A model generated the notes under the pieces. It made no database searches. It was not told the origin of the DNA and saw nothing but the letters and a program-made list of their open reading frames with translations. A stretch of DNA of 20,167 bases from a virus. The DNA lies in IMG/VR virus record IMGVR_UViG_3300032242_001345, positions 1-20,167 of that record; one strand, given 5' to 3'. The first letter of the stretch is position 1. Every line of letters begins with the position of its first letter. This document shows positions 7,414 to 15,055 of this stretch, piece after piece. A program made the translations under genes and the position numbers.

Positions 7414-7811
7414 TGGCGATTACGGGTTGGCAGGCGGTGGCGTTCACGGACTCGATGTCCATTTATCGTCAGGACGCGCGGGATCGGAATAGTCGCGGCG
7501 AATCGACCGGGCTTCGATTAGTCGCCTCGGGCGTGGCCTGCAAAAAGCACGATACCGACAACTACGACGCGGCGACACCGGTTGGACAGATCAAGCGAAA
7601 CAACATCGACACGTCCGATAAGGTTGAGTGCGCTTTAACCGTGGACCTTCGAGCCGAGGACACGGTTTACATCACCACTTCGGACGGGCGCACGGACTAT
7701 TTCAAGATCGCGGGTGCGACCAAAGGCCGAACCATTTTGGGCTATCAAAAAGGCTACATCACGATTGAGCCAATAGCCCCGACAATCATCTCGGGAGCGT
7801 GGGTCTCGTGA
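7413..7811 (+). CDS. Head-closure / head-tail stopper protein candidate
   Basis: The 132-aa product starts at GTG, which overlaps the previous stop by one base (TAGTG). It is a small beta-barrel-like sequence (MSIYRQDARDRNSRGESTG, DKVECALTVDLRAEDTVYIT, TDYFKIAGATKGRTILGYQK). The D-x-V-x-T-S-D-G-R-T-D-Y-F-K-I-A pattern resembles the SPP1 gp16 / HK97 gp9-type stopper family, which plugs the portal channel after packaging and offers a docking surface for the tail. A weak GGGAG stands 11 bases before the GTG; coupling to the upstream gene is likely. The function follows mostly from order: second small protein after the adaptor. Confidence 0.68.
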   Translation: MAITGWQAVAFTDSMSIYRQDARDRNSRGESTGLRLVASGVACKKHDTDNYDAATPVGQIKRNNIDTSDKVECALTVDLRAEDTVYITTSDGRTDYFKIAGATKGRTILGYQKGYITIEPIAPTIISGAWVS

Positions 7812-8299
7812 CACTGAACGCCTTAATTGACGAGTTATTCGCGGCCGTCACTGCGACGTGGTCCGAGATTAGTGTCTCGAATGGGAACCTTATATCGAGC
7901 GTTCAGGCGACACAAGAACAGCTCATCGAGCGGTTCAACTCGGGGCAAGGGTCTACCCCTCGCGTGGTGGTCAACATCGGGCACACGATCCCCGATCCGG
8001 ACTTTGGCAGTGCCAACAACGCGCAGCGGGCCATTGTTGGCATCTATTACATCACGCATAAGGGTCCAACCGTATCGAACGGCTCGCAACTACAGCAAGG
8101 CGATTTGGACGCCAAAATGAGGGCGCTCAAGACCTACATCGAGGGCAACAACTTCACCACGTTTCGGGAGACCAGTTTCGCGGGCGCGATCGACACTTCG
8201 GAAAGCAGCTCCGTGAATTCCATGACGCTTGCGGATTCAAAGACTTCGATCCTTTGCGGTTCGCTTCTTTACTCGAACGGGCTTCTCATTCTTGGCTAA
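7808..8299 (+). CDS. Tail completion / head-tail joining protein candidate
   Basis: The 163-aa product is started here at GTG 7808, which overlaps the previous stop (GTGA) and is 10 bases after GGGAG (7793-7797). An in-frame GTG at 7799 would leave only one base between that site and the start. The N terminus is helical (LNALIDELFAAVTATW). A mixed alpha/beta part follows with PRVVVNIGHTIPDPDFG, RAIVGIYYITHKG and a helix, LDAKMRALKTYIEGNNF. The length, fold pattern and position before the gp10-like gene are like tail-terminator or joining proteins of lambda gpU / SPP1 gp17 type. This is inference from context; I recognise no diagnostic motif. Confidence 0.58.
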   Translation: MTLNALIDELFAAVTATWSEISVSNGNLISSVQATQEQLIERFNSGQGSTPRVVVNIGHTIPDPDFGSANNAQRAIVGIYYITHKGPTVSNGSQLQQGDLDAKMRALKTYIEGNNFTTFRETSFAGAIDTSESSSVNSMTLADSKTSILCGSLLYSNGLLILG

Positions 8300-8730
8300 T
8301 GGCGCGAGATCTTGACCGATTGATGCCCGACATCATGTCGGCGATTGCTTCGGGTATGGCCGAAGGGTTGAAGCAAGGCAACGAGGTCGCCAAGGGTAAA
8401 TCATCGGGGCCGTTCTCACTGAACCAGTTGGCGCGGATGGATCACCCCTATGCCACTCGGCACCCACAGGCAACGCTTGACCCTTCGACAATCAACGTTC
8501 AGTCCGGGGCCTTCCTCGCCGCATGGCAGACCGGAACGGTTCGGGTGTCGAAGTTTGACGTTTCAGGCTCGATTGTCAACGCGAACCCGGTCGCGGACTA
8601 CCTTCAATTTGGAACCCGGCGCATGGTCGCAAGGCCGATTGTGCAAGCCATCACACCCGAAATCACTCGACTCGTCGAAGTGAACATCGAATCAGCCGTT
8701 ACCCGCCAACTCAACGCACATTACGCCTAG
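8299..8730 (+). CDS. HK97 gp10-like tail completion protein
   Basis: The 143-aa product starts at the ATG in TAATG (8297-8301), coupled to the preceding stop; an in-frame ATG at 8254 would place 15 unlikely residues inside the upstream gene. The key motif is VADYLQFGTRRMVARP (residues about 105-120), the Y-x-x-F-G-T-x-x-M-x-A-R-P signature of HK97 gp10-like proteins, followed by a C-terminal helix (IVQAITPEITRLVEVNIESA). The N terminus is an amphipathic helix (LDRLMPDIMSAIASGMAEGL). Proteins of this family take part in tail completion or head-tail joining in siphoviruses. Confidence 0.84.
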   Translation: MARDLDRLMPDIMSAIASGMAEGLKQGNEVAKGKSSGPFSLNQLARMDHPYATRHPQATLDPSTINVQSGAFLAAWQTGTVRVSKFDVSGSIVNANPVADYLQFGTRRMVARPIVQAITPEITRLVEVNIESAVTRQLNAHYA

Positions 8731-8742
8731 GAGACATCTAAC

Positions 8743-9213
8743 ATGCCAGCAGTACCAAACCCACAGTTAGGAAAAGACCTAACGTCCTACACCGTCCAGG
8801 GTTATTCCAACTCTGGCGGCACTCTCACCCTCACCGGATCGGCGATCAGCATCAAAGCGATCCACCAGTCCCACAGCCTGCAATACAAAAACACGCTATC
8901 CGAAATCAACTCGTCCAGCTCGACGCGCCGAAACATGGTGAAGATCGACGGCGGGTTTACGATGGACATTAGCGTGTTTCTCGTCAACGACGGCACGGAT
9001 CCAAGCCCGCTCGAAACGCTGGCAAACTCGGTTGACTACGTGAAAGTTGCATGGGTTACCGGCAATGTGACGGGATCCGTCGAAACTCACGCATTCAACG
9101 GCATCATTGAAGGGTTCAGCCGCGAATCTAGCGGACGAGACGCGCGAATCTGCAATTTCAGCCTCGCCGAGATCGACCTTGGAACTTCGGCGTACACCAG
9201 GACGGTGGCTTAA
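8743..9213 (+). CDS. Major tail tube protein
   Basis: The 156-aa product is beta-rich and of a size suitable for a siphovirus tail tube subunit: an N-terminal arm, SYTVQGYSNSGGTLTLTGSA, the central VKIDGGFTMDISVFL strands, then VKVAWVTGNVTGSVETHAFN and the closing FSLAEIDLG. These resemble tail tube/Hcp-like folds, where subunits stack as hexameric rings around the tape measure. AGGAGA (8729-8734) is 8 bases before the ATG. Its place directly before the tail assembly chaperone pair and the tape measure is exactly that of a tail tube gene. No Ig-like extra domain is present. Confidence 0.8.
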   Translation: MPAVPNPQLGKDLTSYTVQGYSNSGGTLTLTGSAISIKAIHQSHSLQYKNTLSEINSSSSTRRNMVKIDGGFTMDISVFLVNDGTDPSPLETLANSVDYVKVAWVTGNVTGSVETHAFNGIIEGFSRESSGRDARICNFSLAEIDLGTSAYTRTVA

Positions 9214-9704
9214 TGGCTAAGCTTAACCCTTTGGCAATCACGCGGCCACCCATTGAGGCCAAGTTGCACGTTTGGGAAGATCCGACGCGCCCGGGGCTTA
9301 AATTAGATCTCAACCTACGCAAGCTGTCGCGGATGGACGTCGTCAATGCGGAAACGCTGACGACGATCAAAACGCAGCAGTACGTGACCGGTTCGGGCAT
9401 CCCCGGGAAGTCTGGCTACCAGGCCCCCGAGTTGCTTCCTCCGATTGACGGTCAGCCAGTCCGCGTGAGCGAGTCCACCGTTCGCGTGGCTTGCTACATC
9501 GAGCGAGCGCAGGTTTGCGAAAAGGAAGACCGGTATACCCCTGAAGAGTTGATGGGGCTTATGGTCTCGGATGCGTTCTGCGACGGGCTACTTGCGGCCG
9601 TGGCTGAGATCGTGCCGAGCGACGACCCAAAAGAGCCGACTTTGCCGGAGCCCTCGCCAGACATTGCGTCCGAACCGGAGCCAGCAGCCACCCCGACGTC
9701 CTAG
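9213..9704 (+). CDS. Tail assembly chaperone, unshifted form (G-like)
   Basis: The 163-aa product is the zero-frame version of the tail assembly chaperone, which holds the tape measure protein while the tail tube polymerises. The ATG overlaps the tail tube stop (TAATG, 9211-9215). Residues 1-135 hold the conserved-looking part (LHVWEDPTRPGLKLDLNLRK, ESTVRVACYIERAQVC, YTPEELMGLMVSDAFCDGLL). The C-terminal 28 residues are low complexity, rich in Pro, Glu, Ser and Ala, as expected for a stretch that is dual-coded with the frameshifted product. The identification rests on position, length and the slippery heptamer at 9626-9632; the sequence alone does not name a family. Confidence 0.75.
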   Translation: MAKLNPLAITRPPIEAKLHVWEDPTRPGLKLDLNLRKLSRMDVVNAETLTTIKTQQYVTGSGIPGKSGYQAPELLPPIDGQPVRVSESTVRVACYIERAQVCEKEDRYTPEELMGLMVSDAFCDGLLAAVAEIVPSDDPKEPTLPEPSPDIASEPEPAATPTS

Positions 9705-9883
9705 CGTTTCAATGTGACGCCCTATGGTCTATCAACGACCGGCTGGGCGCACTTTGCGACGCGCTGGGGGCCAAAGACGCGGGCCACGATTTAGACCCGC
9801 TGGGCAACCTTTGGATGAACGACCTTCTTGACATTGCCGACGAAGACGCCGAGATCGCGGCCCGTATCCAGGACATAAGATAA
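9213..9883 (+). CDS. Tail assembly chaperone, -1 frameshifted long form (G-T-like)
   Basis: A -1 shift in the heptamer CCCAAAA (9626-9632) joins residues 1-140 of the chaperone to a frame that is open from 9608 to the stop TAA at 9881-9883, adding 83 residues for a 223-aa product (join 9213..9632, 9632..9883). The extension begins RADFAGALARHCVRTG. Past the zero-frame stop it reads LAFQCDALWSINDRLGALCD and ends in an acidic helix, MNDLLDIADEDAEIAARIQD. It has no usable start codon of its own before an internal ATG near 9827, so frameshifting is the only simple way to translate it. The stop is 3 bases before the tape measure ATG. Many siphoviruses make such a pair in this place; the ratio of the two forms governs tail assembly. 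Confidence 0.78.
9626..9632 (+). promoter_or_regulatory. Slippery heptamer CCCAAAA for -1 frameshift
   Basis: Read in the chaperone frame it is C CCA AAA, a canonical X XXY YYZ site where both tRNAs can re-pair after moving back one base (CCA to CCC, AAA to AAA). It lies between the last upstream stop of the -1 frame (TGA at 9605) and the zero-frame stop (9702-9704). No strong downstream hairpin is obvious by eye. Confidence 0.75.
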
Positions 9884-9886
9884 GCC

Positions 9887-11323
9887 ATGGCAATCGTAAT
9901 CGACGTTGGGTTCAAAGGGTCACCGGCTCTCACAAAGCTAAACAACACGGTTGACAACCTCAAGAAAGTCAACAAGCAGTTCGACTCTTTGGCCGGGAAA
10001 ATCAACACGGCAAACACGGGTCTCGCTCGCATGAACTTGCTGCTGTTGAACGTGGCGCAAAACGCCAAGTCCGCGGCCAACGCTATTGGAGCCATCGGCG
10101 GGGCGAGGATCAGCACGGGCGGCAGCGGGACTTCTCGCGGCCCACGCGTGACTAAGCCCCCGTTGGCTTACGCGCACGATCCGAAAGCGGGCATGAACTA
10201 CTATGCTCAGGCCGCAGCGGCGGGCGATCCTCGGGCCGGGAAGCTGTTTGCGAAGTACCGCAACATGTACGGCGCAGCTCAGCGCAATCAGGCCAGCGCG
10301 TCGGCATACTCTGCTGTCCAAAACCATCCGCTTGGGGCGCAACTTCTAAACGCGGTTTCTCGAACTCGATTTGGGAAAATGGGCGGGCAGATCCTAGGCG
10401 TTGACATGATGTCCTTGCTTGGCGGCCCAGGTGGTGCGGGAGCTATCTCGGCTATCCAAGGGTTTGGGGCAGCAGGAGCGGCAGGCGAAGCCGGGATGGG
10501 GGCAATGGGCGCGGCTGGACTTGCGGCGTTAGCTAGCCCGATCGGGATTGCAGTTGCGGCGCTCACGGGGCTGGCGGTCGCCACGGCGTTGGCTAAAAAC
10601 GCAATGTCAGCATGGGGCCAATCGTTGGTGTCTGGCGGCGGTTCAGTCGGTCAGGCTCGGGCGGCAAACGCACTCAGCCAATTCACCGGCGTAGACGTTG
10701 CAGGGGTCGGAAAGAACATGGGGCCGGTCGCGGCAGGCATCGCGGGCGTTGGGGCCTTTACTGGGCCATTCGGGGCAAACGACTACAACGCTCGGGGCCT
10801 TGCGATCATTGATAAGATCCGAAACGCAAGCTCGTTTGACCAGGCAAGACGCATTGCGGAACTTGCGGGATCTCCAGACCTCGCTAAGGTGAAGTTCTTA
10901 TCTCAAGGGTCTTACGACGCGCTTCGAGGTCAGCCCAACTCTAGCGGCGGGGCGGCGGGAATTCAATCATCGGCCGAGTTCGACGCGGCGGTCATTAACA
11001 TGAAAACCGCGCTTGAAAGCCTCGCGGTTGGCGCAACCCCGCTTATCCAAGGGTTTGCAGATTTAACCAGCGCGGCGGCCGCAGCGATTAAGGTGTTTAA
11101 GGACATTGACGACGCGGTACATGATTTTGTGGCTCGGCTATTGGGTGGGAAATCCGAGCACTCCAACGCGCTCCGTGATAACACGCGAGCCATTCAAGAA
11201 AACACCAACCAGTATCGGGAAGGTACCTATGGTGGCGGGCCGAGAACTCGCGGCGCGGTTCCTCGAAATCTAAATGGCCTACCGGGTAGTGGGTATTCCA
11301 ACGCGGACTATGGCCTAATCTGA
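9887..11323 (+). CDS. Tape measure protein (short)
   Basis: The 478-aa product begins with a beta-strand (AIVIDVGFKG) and a helical segment with heptad repeats (TKLNNTVDNLKKVNKQFDSL and on to about 75), typical of tape measure N termini. A Gly/Ala-rich hydrophobic stretch lies at about 182-238 (GLAALASPIGIAVAALTGLA), the likely membrane-active segment released at DNA injection. More helix follows (FDAAVINMKTALESLAVGAT, NTRAIQENTNQYREG), then a Gly-rich end. The tape measure sets tail length; 478 residues is short, implying a tail of the order of 70 nm. No peptidase domain (NlpC/P60 or M23) is visible. The ribosome site is weak, and the ATG follows the frameshift product's stop by 3 bases, so coupling is likely. 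Confidence 0.87.
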   Translation: MAIVIDVGFKGSPALTKLNNTVDNLKKVNKQFDSLAGKINTANTGLARMNLLLLNVAQNAKSAANAIGAIGGARISTGGSGTSRGPRVTKPPLAYAHDPKAGMNYYAQAAAAGDPRAGKLFAKYRNMYGAAQRNQASASAYSAVQNHPLGAQLLNAVSRTRFGKMGGQILGVDMMSLLGGPGGAGAISAIQGFGAAGAAGEAGMGAMGAAGLAALASPIGIAVAALTGLAVATALAKNAMSAWGQSLVSGGGSVGQARAANALSQFTGVDVAGVGKNMGPVAAGIAGVGAFTGPFGANDYNARGLAIIDKIRNASSFDQARRIAELAGSPDLAKVKFLSQGSYDALRGQPNSSGGAAGIQSSAEFDAAVINMKTALESLAVGATPLIQGFADLTSAAAAAIKVFKDIDDAVHDFVARLLGGKSEHSNALRDNTRAIQENTNQYREGTYGGGPRTRGAVPRNLNGLPGSGYSNADYGLI

Positions 11324-11325
11324 GT

Positions 11326-11331
11326 TAGAAT
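11326..11331 (+). promoter_or_regulatory. Possible -10 element before the BamE-like gene
   Basis: TAGAAT ends 7 bases before the ATG at 11339, where a -10 element for a leaderless or nearly leaderless transcript would be. I see no good -35 at 16-18 bases upstream, so this is weak. Confidence 0.25.
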
Positions 11332-11338
11332 AGGGGCA

Positions 11339-11905
11339 ATGATGCACCCTCCACAACCTCAGAGTAACGGGCTCAAAGTGGCACTGATAGTGCTGGCGGC
11401 CATCGTTGCGATTTTAGTTGTTGATCGAATCAGGTTTCAAATGAGCCTGAACCGGCTATCAAACAGCATTCAAGAAAGTTTTGATAGGATTCACGCGACG
11501 CCGGCCGAGCGAGCGTCAAAACTAGCTATCGGGATGACCAGGGAACAGGTAGTCGCAGCCATCGGTGAACCCGATCACGATTACGGAAAGGTCTTCCACT
11601 ACCGAACGGACGGGACCGATCAGCCGTACATCGTTGGGTTTGATGACAACGGGAAGGTCGAAGGGTTCAACGCGAGGCCACTCACGCAATCCGAAAAAGA
11701 CTACGCGCGAGATCCTCGAACTATGGCTGATTCATTGGCTGTAGGCGATACCGCCGAACAAGTTCTCGCGCAGCTTGGGCAACCAACCTCGCGAACCACA
11801 TCCACAAACGAGCATCCAGCGGTTTGGCGGTACGAGACCCAAAACGGAACCTTGCCAATCGAAATGGCAAACGGGCGAGTATTCAAGATCTACCCTGTCG
11901 AGTAA
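11339..11905 (+). CDS. Membrane-anchored protein with two BamE/SmpA-like repeats, moron candidate
   Basis: The 188-aa product has one transmembrane segment (about 13-31, VALIVLAAIVAILVV) with a short N-terminal cytoplasmic end. A helix follows, then two repeats of the BamE/SmpA/OmlA kind: LAIGMTREQVVAAIGEPD (about 62-79) and LAVGDTAEQVLAQLGQPT (about 132-149), each followed by beta-strands (HYRTDG, VWRYETQNG). There is no lipobox Cys, so it is a membrane-anchored protein and not a lipoprotein. It lies between tape measure and tail tip but looks like no tail protein, and it is closed by its own terminator (11925-11959). A lysogenic-conversion or superinfection-exclusion role is possible. The start is ATGATG at 11339-11344; the AGGGG site (11332-11336) fits the second ATG (11342) better. 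Confidence 0.74.
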   Translation: MMHPPQPQSNGLKVALIVLAAIVAILVVDRIRFQMSLNRLSNSIQESFDRIHATPAERASKLAIGMTREQVVAAIGEPDHDYGKVFHYRTDGTDQPYIVGFDDNGKVEGFNARPLTQSEKDYARDPRTMADSLAVGDTAEQVLAQLGQPTSRTTSTNEHPAVWRYETQNGTLPIEMANGRVFKIYPVE

Positions 11906-11924
11906 AACTTCTACCCAGCACCCC

Positions 11925-11959
11925 AGGGCCTCGCGATCATCACGGTCGCGGGGCCTTTT
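11925..11959 (+). terminator. Intrinsic terminator after the BamE-like gene
   Basis: GGCCTCGCGA (11927-11936) pairs with TCGCGGGGCC (11946-11955), 10 bp with one T-G pair, around a 9-base loop. The stem can extend by G-T and A-T pairs, and four T follow. It ends the moron-like unit and lies 12 bases before the next ATG. Confidence 0.76.
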
Positions 11960-11971
11960 CATTTCAACACC

Positions 11972-14902
11972 ATGAGCGGAACCGGCGTTTTTGATAACCG
12001 ATCCACGCGGCTGGTCTTCAATGACTATCTGCCATCGGTCATATCGCCGTGGGTGGCAGTTGAGCGAGACGCGCCGGAGATGGCTCGCTCGTCCGAGTCG
12101 CAAGTCTCCCAGATGATACGCATTCAGGGGATCGGGTGGCAGCTCGAATCCTATCACTCAAAGCCCAGTGATCCGGTTTGGCTGACGGCGGCCGCATCGG
12201 GCAATTTGTCGGTAGCAAACGGGGCGTCCGTGGCTCCGAAAATGGTCGAGGAAGACTCTTTCGTTAAACCGTCACTCTCCGGCGTCAGCTACGATTCGAG
12301 CGTTCAGGCATCCGGCGCGCCAAAGATCCAAGCCAAGTACGCGGCGGTTGACGACCGGTCTACCAACACGCTCTCGACTGACCAGTCCTCGTATCCAGGG
12401 CCAAACACTTCCGAGGACGCGACAAATCTTGACCGGGTTTACAAGTTCACGTCCACCAACCCGGACGACGACCTGCAATTTCGGCTCCATGCGCCCGGAA
12501 GCTCGATTGTGCCGAGCGTTACGCTCGCGACGTTCTACTTTGGCGGCCCTGCGGGGTCCGATAAGGCGGCCTCGAGCGATTCCACGAAGTTTGGCCAGGG
12601 AAAATACGCGCTCAAGGTTCGAGGGGATGGTAAGTGTTGCCTCTACGAAAAGTTAGCCGACAACAGTTGGCTGCTCCGCACGACTTTTCCTTGGTTTGAC
12701 CCCTCGGAGCCTATTCGATCCACCGACGCGGTTTTCAACGTGTACCGGCGAGTTTGGGTGGACACGAACGGAGACTACCAAGGTGACCGGTTGGCGTTTG
12801 GCGTTAAAGCCGTGATCGACGCGGCGACCGGGACAGAAACGGGGTTTGGTGGGGTTGCGGCATCGGCGGCGTTTCTGGCCTCGTACAACGCGCCCGTCAA
12901 GACCTTTGAGTATGTTCCCCCTCGCCTTACCCAGAAGGCCACAACGCTTGAATCCAGCCATTCACCGGTCCGCATAGATCTTGCCCGGGACGTTCGCGCC
13001 AGCTTCTCGGTCGCCAAACACGTTTACAAGGATTCCGGCTACATCCTAGACGACTGGATGGATCTTGGGGTGGCCATCGGCACGTCGGAGAACATCTACG
13101 TTTACATCTACGGGGTGAAGCCTTCGGGTTCGGACTGGAGTCTCGCGGTTTACGACCAAAACGGAACTGCGCTCTCATCGGCCGGCGCGATTGCGACCGC
13201 TACCGTCCCCTACGGCGTGGTTAGCGTTCAGGGGTTCACCCCGACGGCTCGCATGTCGAAAGTGCGAGTAAAAGTTTCCGCGACGGCAAGTTCAGATAAG
13301 TTCAAGACCCCGACCGTCACAAACTACGCGGTTTACAAAGCACCGGTCTACACCACGGACAACCCACTCTCGCTGGCCTATTGCCCTACCTACGGTAGCA
13401 ACCTGCCGCGATCGACGGTTGAAAGCGTGATGATCCACAACCCGGATCAAAACCCGCAGACCGACACGGCTACGATTACGGTTTCGGACCTCTACGGGGA
13501 CCTGTCGTTTTTGGGGAACCGGAACATGGTCCCGATCCTCGTTCAGACGCGGTACGACACGACATCGACCAACTGGGCCAACTTGTTCCGCGGCTACGTG
13601 CTCCAGGCCACGGGCGAAAACATGCGAAATGGCATCGTTCGCTGGACGCTTCAATGTTCCGGCGAATGGGCGCGAATGCAAGAAACGACGCTTCCGATGC
13701 GTAAGTCTTGGGCGGCGCGGACTTCGGGAGGCGCGGTTTACAACGTCACGGACGTCATTCGCTATTACGCGCAGCTCATCTACCCGGCGAGCATGGTGGA
13801 CGTGCCCGATATTTCGGTTCCGCTGCTGGGTGATGACCCGAGCGCACTGACGCCGGAACCGGGCTCAAAGGTCTTCGACAACGCCAAGGGGCTTTGCGAT
13901 GACTACCTTGGGTCTTACCTCGACTTCGACCCATCGGCAGGCTCTAAGGGCATGCTGCGGATGTTCACTCAGAAGAAACCGCCGTACAACAACCTCGCGG
14001 TGTTTGAGATAAAGCACCCGACCACGCTCGCGGGTGACGGCGTTCCCAGGCTTCCCCAGTTTTGCGCGGCTTACGGGACGACGACTTCAAGCGGGCAGAC
14101 AATCCAATACCTTCCGATTATCGCGGGGTCTTACCGGTCTTGGCTTGAGAAAGCCGAGGGAAACCTCGTGCGGGTGGTTGGTGGAGCCCACAACGAAGAC
14201 GCGTCGAAAGCCGGAACCGTCGGGATGGGGATTATCAGCCAGTTCGCCATTAAGACGGATTCGTTTAACTTCCTTGGCTTGGCATCAAGTGCGTCCCACT
14301 ACCCCGACGGCAGTTCACCTGAGTTTTACGGGCGCGTGGTTCCGATTACGGTGGTCGATTTCAAGTGCGGAAGCCAAGACGCGGTCAACTGGAAGTGTCG
14401 CCGGATCTTCGATAAGGCATGCTACACCCAGTTTTATCTGCGGTTTGAGGCTCCGCTTATCCTGGTCACCGACATCAACGATTCGTTGCAGACGAGCCCG
14501 AGGCCGCTGCGGTATTACGACGCCGTCCAGGTGCGACAACCGGACGCGTCGCTCGCTCAATTTCTGGTTGTGAGTTGCACTCCGTCTTACAAGAAGGATC
14601 ACGTACAGATGGCTGAGTACGTTCTCGTGACGCAATCGAACATCAACACAATCGGGATTGTGAACAAGGAATCGCGGGGGTATCGAGCGTTTAAGAAAGC
14701 GCTTTCGAGGGCGAAAGGCAGCCAAGAGGAATTCAACTCCTACAAGTCGTCTCAGCAGGCGTCAGCGGACCATCTGAAGTCTCAGATGATGGGGCTTCCG
14801 ACGTTTACCGCGCTCCCTATCCAGGATTTAGACCCAACAAGTTCGACGTTTGGCCAGTTCATCAACATGAGCTCGTATGACGCGGTCCCGAGTCGGCACT
14901 AG
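11972..14902 (+). CDS. Tail tip / baseplate hub candidate (976 aa)
   Basis: This is the first large protein after the tape measure, the place of the tail tip or hub (Tal-like) protein. Residues about 480-565 resemble the start of hub domains: VESVMIHNPDQNPQ, ATITVSDLYGDLSFL, NMVPILVQTRYDT, LFRGYVLQATGENM and RWTLQCSGEWARMQ, that is, a local-frame description of a disc-shaped beta domain. A helical DVIRYYAQLIYPASM (about 590) follows, and later beta parts contain YYDAVQVRQPDASLAQFLVV (about 848). The N-terminal 450 residues are beta-rich, Ser/Thr-rich and probably separate sandwich domains. The C-terminal end has a charged helix (FKKALSRAKGSQEEFNSYKS). No lysozyme or peptidase motif is seen. 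There is no Shine-Dalgarno site before the ATG, only a pyrimidine-rich leader after the terminator. The end overlaps the minus-strand RHH gene by 4 bases. Confidence 0.68.
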   Translation: MSGTGVFDNRSTRLVFNDYLPSVISPWVAVERDAPEMARSSESQVSQMIRIQGIGWQLESYHSKPSDPVWLTAAASGNLSVANGASVAPKMVEEDSFVKPSLSGVSYDSSVQASGAPKIQAKYAAVDDRSTNTLSTDQSSYPGPNTSEDATNLDRVYKFTSTNPDDDLQFRLHAPGSSIVPSVTLATFYFGGPAGSDKAASSDSTKFGQGKYALKVRGDGKCCLYEKLADNSWLLRTTFPWFDPSEPIRSTDAVFNVYRRVWVDTNGDYQGDRLAFGVKAVIDAATGTETGFGGVAASAAFLASYNAPVKTFEYVPPRLTQKATTLESSHSPVRIDLARDVRASFSVAKHVYKDSGYILDDWMDLGVAIGTSENIYVYIYGVKPSGSDWSLAVYDQNGTALSSAGAIATATVPYGVVSVQGFTPTARMSKVRVKVSATASSDKFKTPTVTNYAVYKAPVYTTDNPLSLAYCPTYGSNLPRSTVESVMIHNPDQNPQTDTATITVSDLYGDLSFLGNRNMVPILVQTRYDTTSTNWANLFRGYVLQATGENMRNGIVRWTLQCSGEWARMQETTLPMRKSWAARTSGGAVYNVTDVIRYYAQLIYPASMVDVPDISVPLLGDDPSALTPEPGSKVFDNAKGLCDDYLGSYLDFDPSAGSKGMLRMFTQKKPPYNNLAVFEIKHPTTLAGDGVPRLPQFCAAYGTTTSSGQTIQYLPIIAGSYRSWLEKAEGNLVRVVGGAHNEDASKAGTVGMGIISQFAIKTDSFNFLGLASSASHYPDGSSPEFYGRVVPITVVDFKCGSQDAVNWKCRRIFDKACYTQFYLRFEAPLILVTDINDSLQTSPRPLRYYDAVQVRQPDASLAQFLVVSCTPSYKKDHVQMAEYVLVTQSNINTIGIVNKESRGYRAFKKALSRAKGSQEEFNSYKSSQQASADHLKSQMMGLPTFTALPIQDLDPTSSTFGQFINMSSYDAVPSRH

Positions 14903-15033
14903 CCTTTGTTTCGATGCTGCCGATGAAGCCAAACAAGGTACGCGGACACGGTCAAGCCCAGTTTAGCGGCCTCGGTTTCGATCTCGGCTTTGATCTCCAC
15001 GGTCACTCTGACGCGAACTGTCTGGTCCTTCAT
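14899..15033 (-). CDS. Small ribbon-helix-helix (CopG/Arc-like) protein
   Basis: The minus strand encodes a 44-aa protein from ATG at 15033-15031 to TAG at 14901-14899. The pattern is that of an RHH DNA-binding domain: an N-terminal beta-strand with alternating residues (KDQTVRVRVTVEI), helix A (KAEIETEAAKLG), the turn LTVS, and helix B (AYLVWLHRQHR). RHH proteins dimerise, pair the strands into a ribbon that enters the major groove, and often bind tandem direct repeats as repressors. It is the only minus-strand gene I can support here. It faces away from the promoter at 15056-15084, making a divergent arrangement, and its 3' end overlaps the tail gene stop. The ribosome site is weak (TAGG just upstream). 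Confidence 0.76.
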   Translation of the reverse strand: MKDQTVRVRVTVEIKAEIETEAAKLGLTVSAYLVWLHRQHRNKG

Positions 15034-15034
15034 G

Positions 15035-15044
15035 CCTAGTTAGG
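15035..15044. repeat. Short inverted repeat CCTA-GT-TAGG
   Basis: CCTAGTTAGG lies directly upstream of the RHH start codon. The arms are 4 bp with a 2-base centre. It might be an operator for the RHH protein itself, but it is short enough to be chance. Confidence 0.25.
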
Positions 15045-15055
15045 TTGTCGGAAGG

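Noticed and set aside
9633-9704. Downstream stimulatory hairpin for the frameshift
   Set aside because: Only 4-bp pairings such as CGGA with TCCG could be found by eye, too weak to report as a structure; a folding calculation including pseudoknots would be needed.
9709-10116. 135-codon minus-strand frame opposite the frameshift extension and tape measure start
   Set aside because: The plus strand here is explained by the -1 extension and the tape measure; the minus product is a composition artefact of Ala/Gly-rich helix coding.
14034-14573. 179-codon plus-strand frame inside the tail-tip gene
   Set aside because: It is the +1-shifted reading of the 976-aa gene; the product is rich in Arg, Ser, Thr and Trp, typical of out-of-frame translation.
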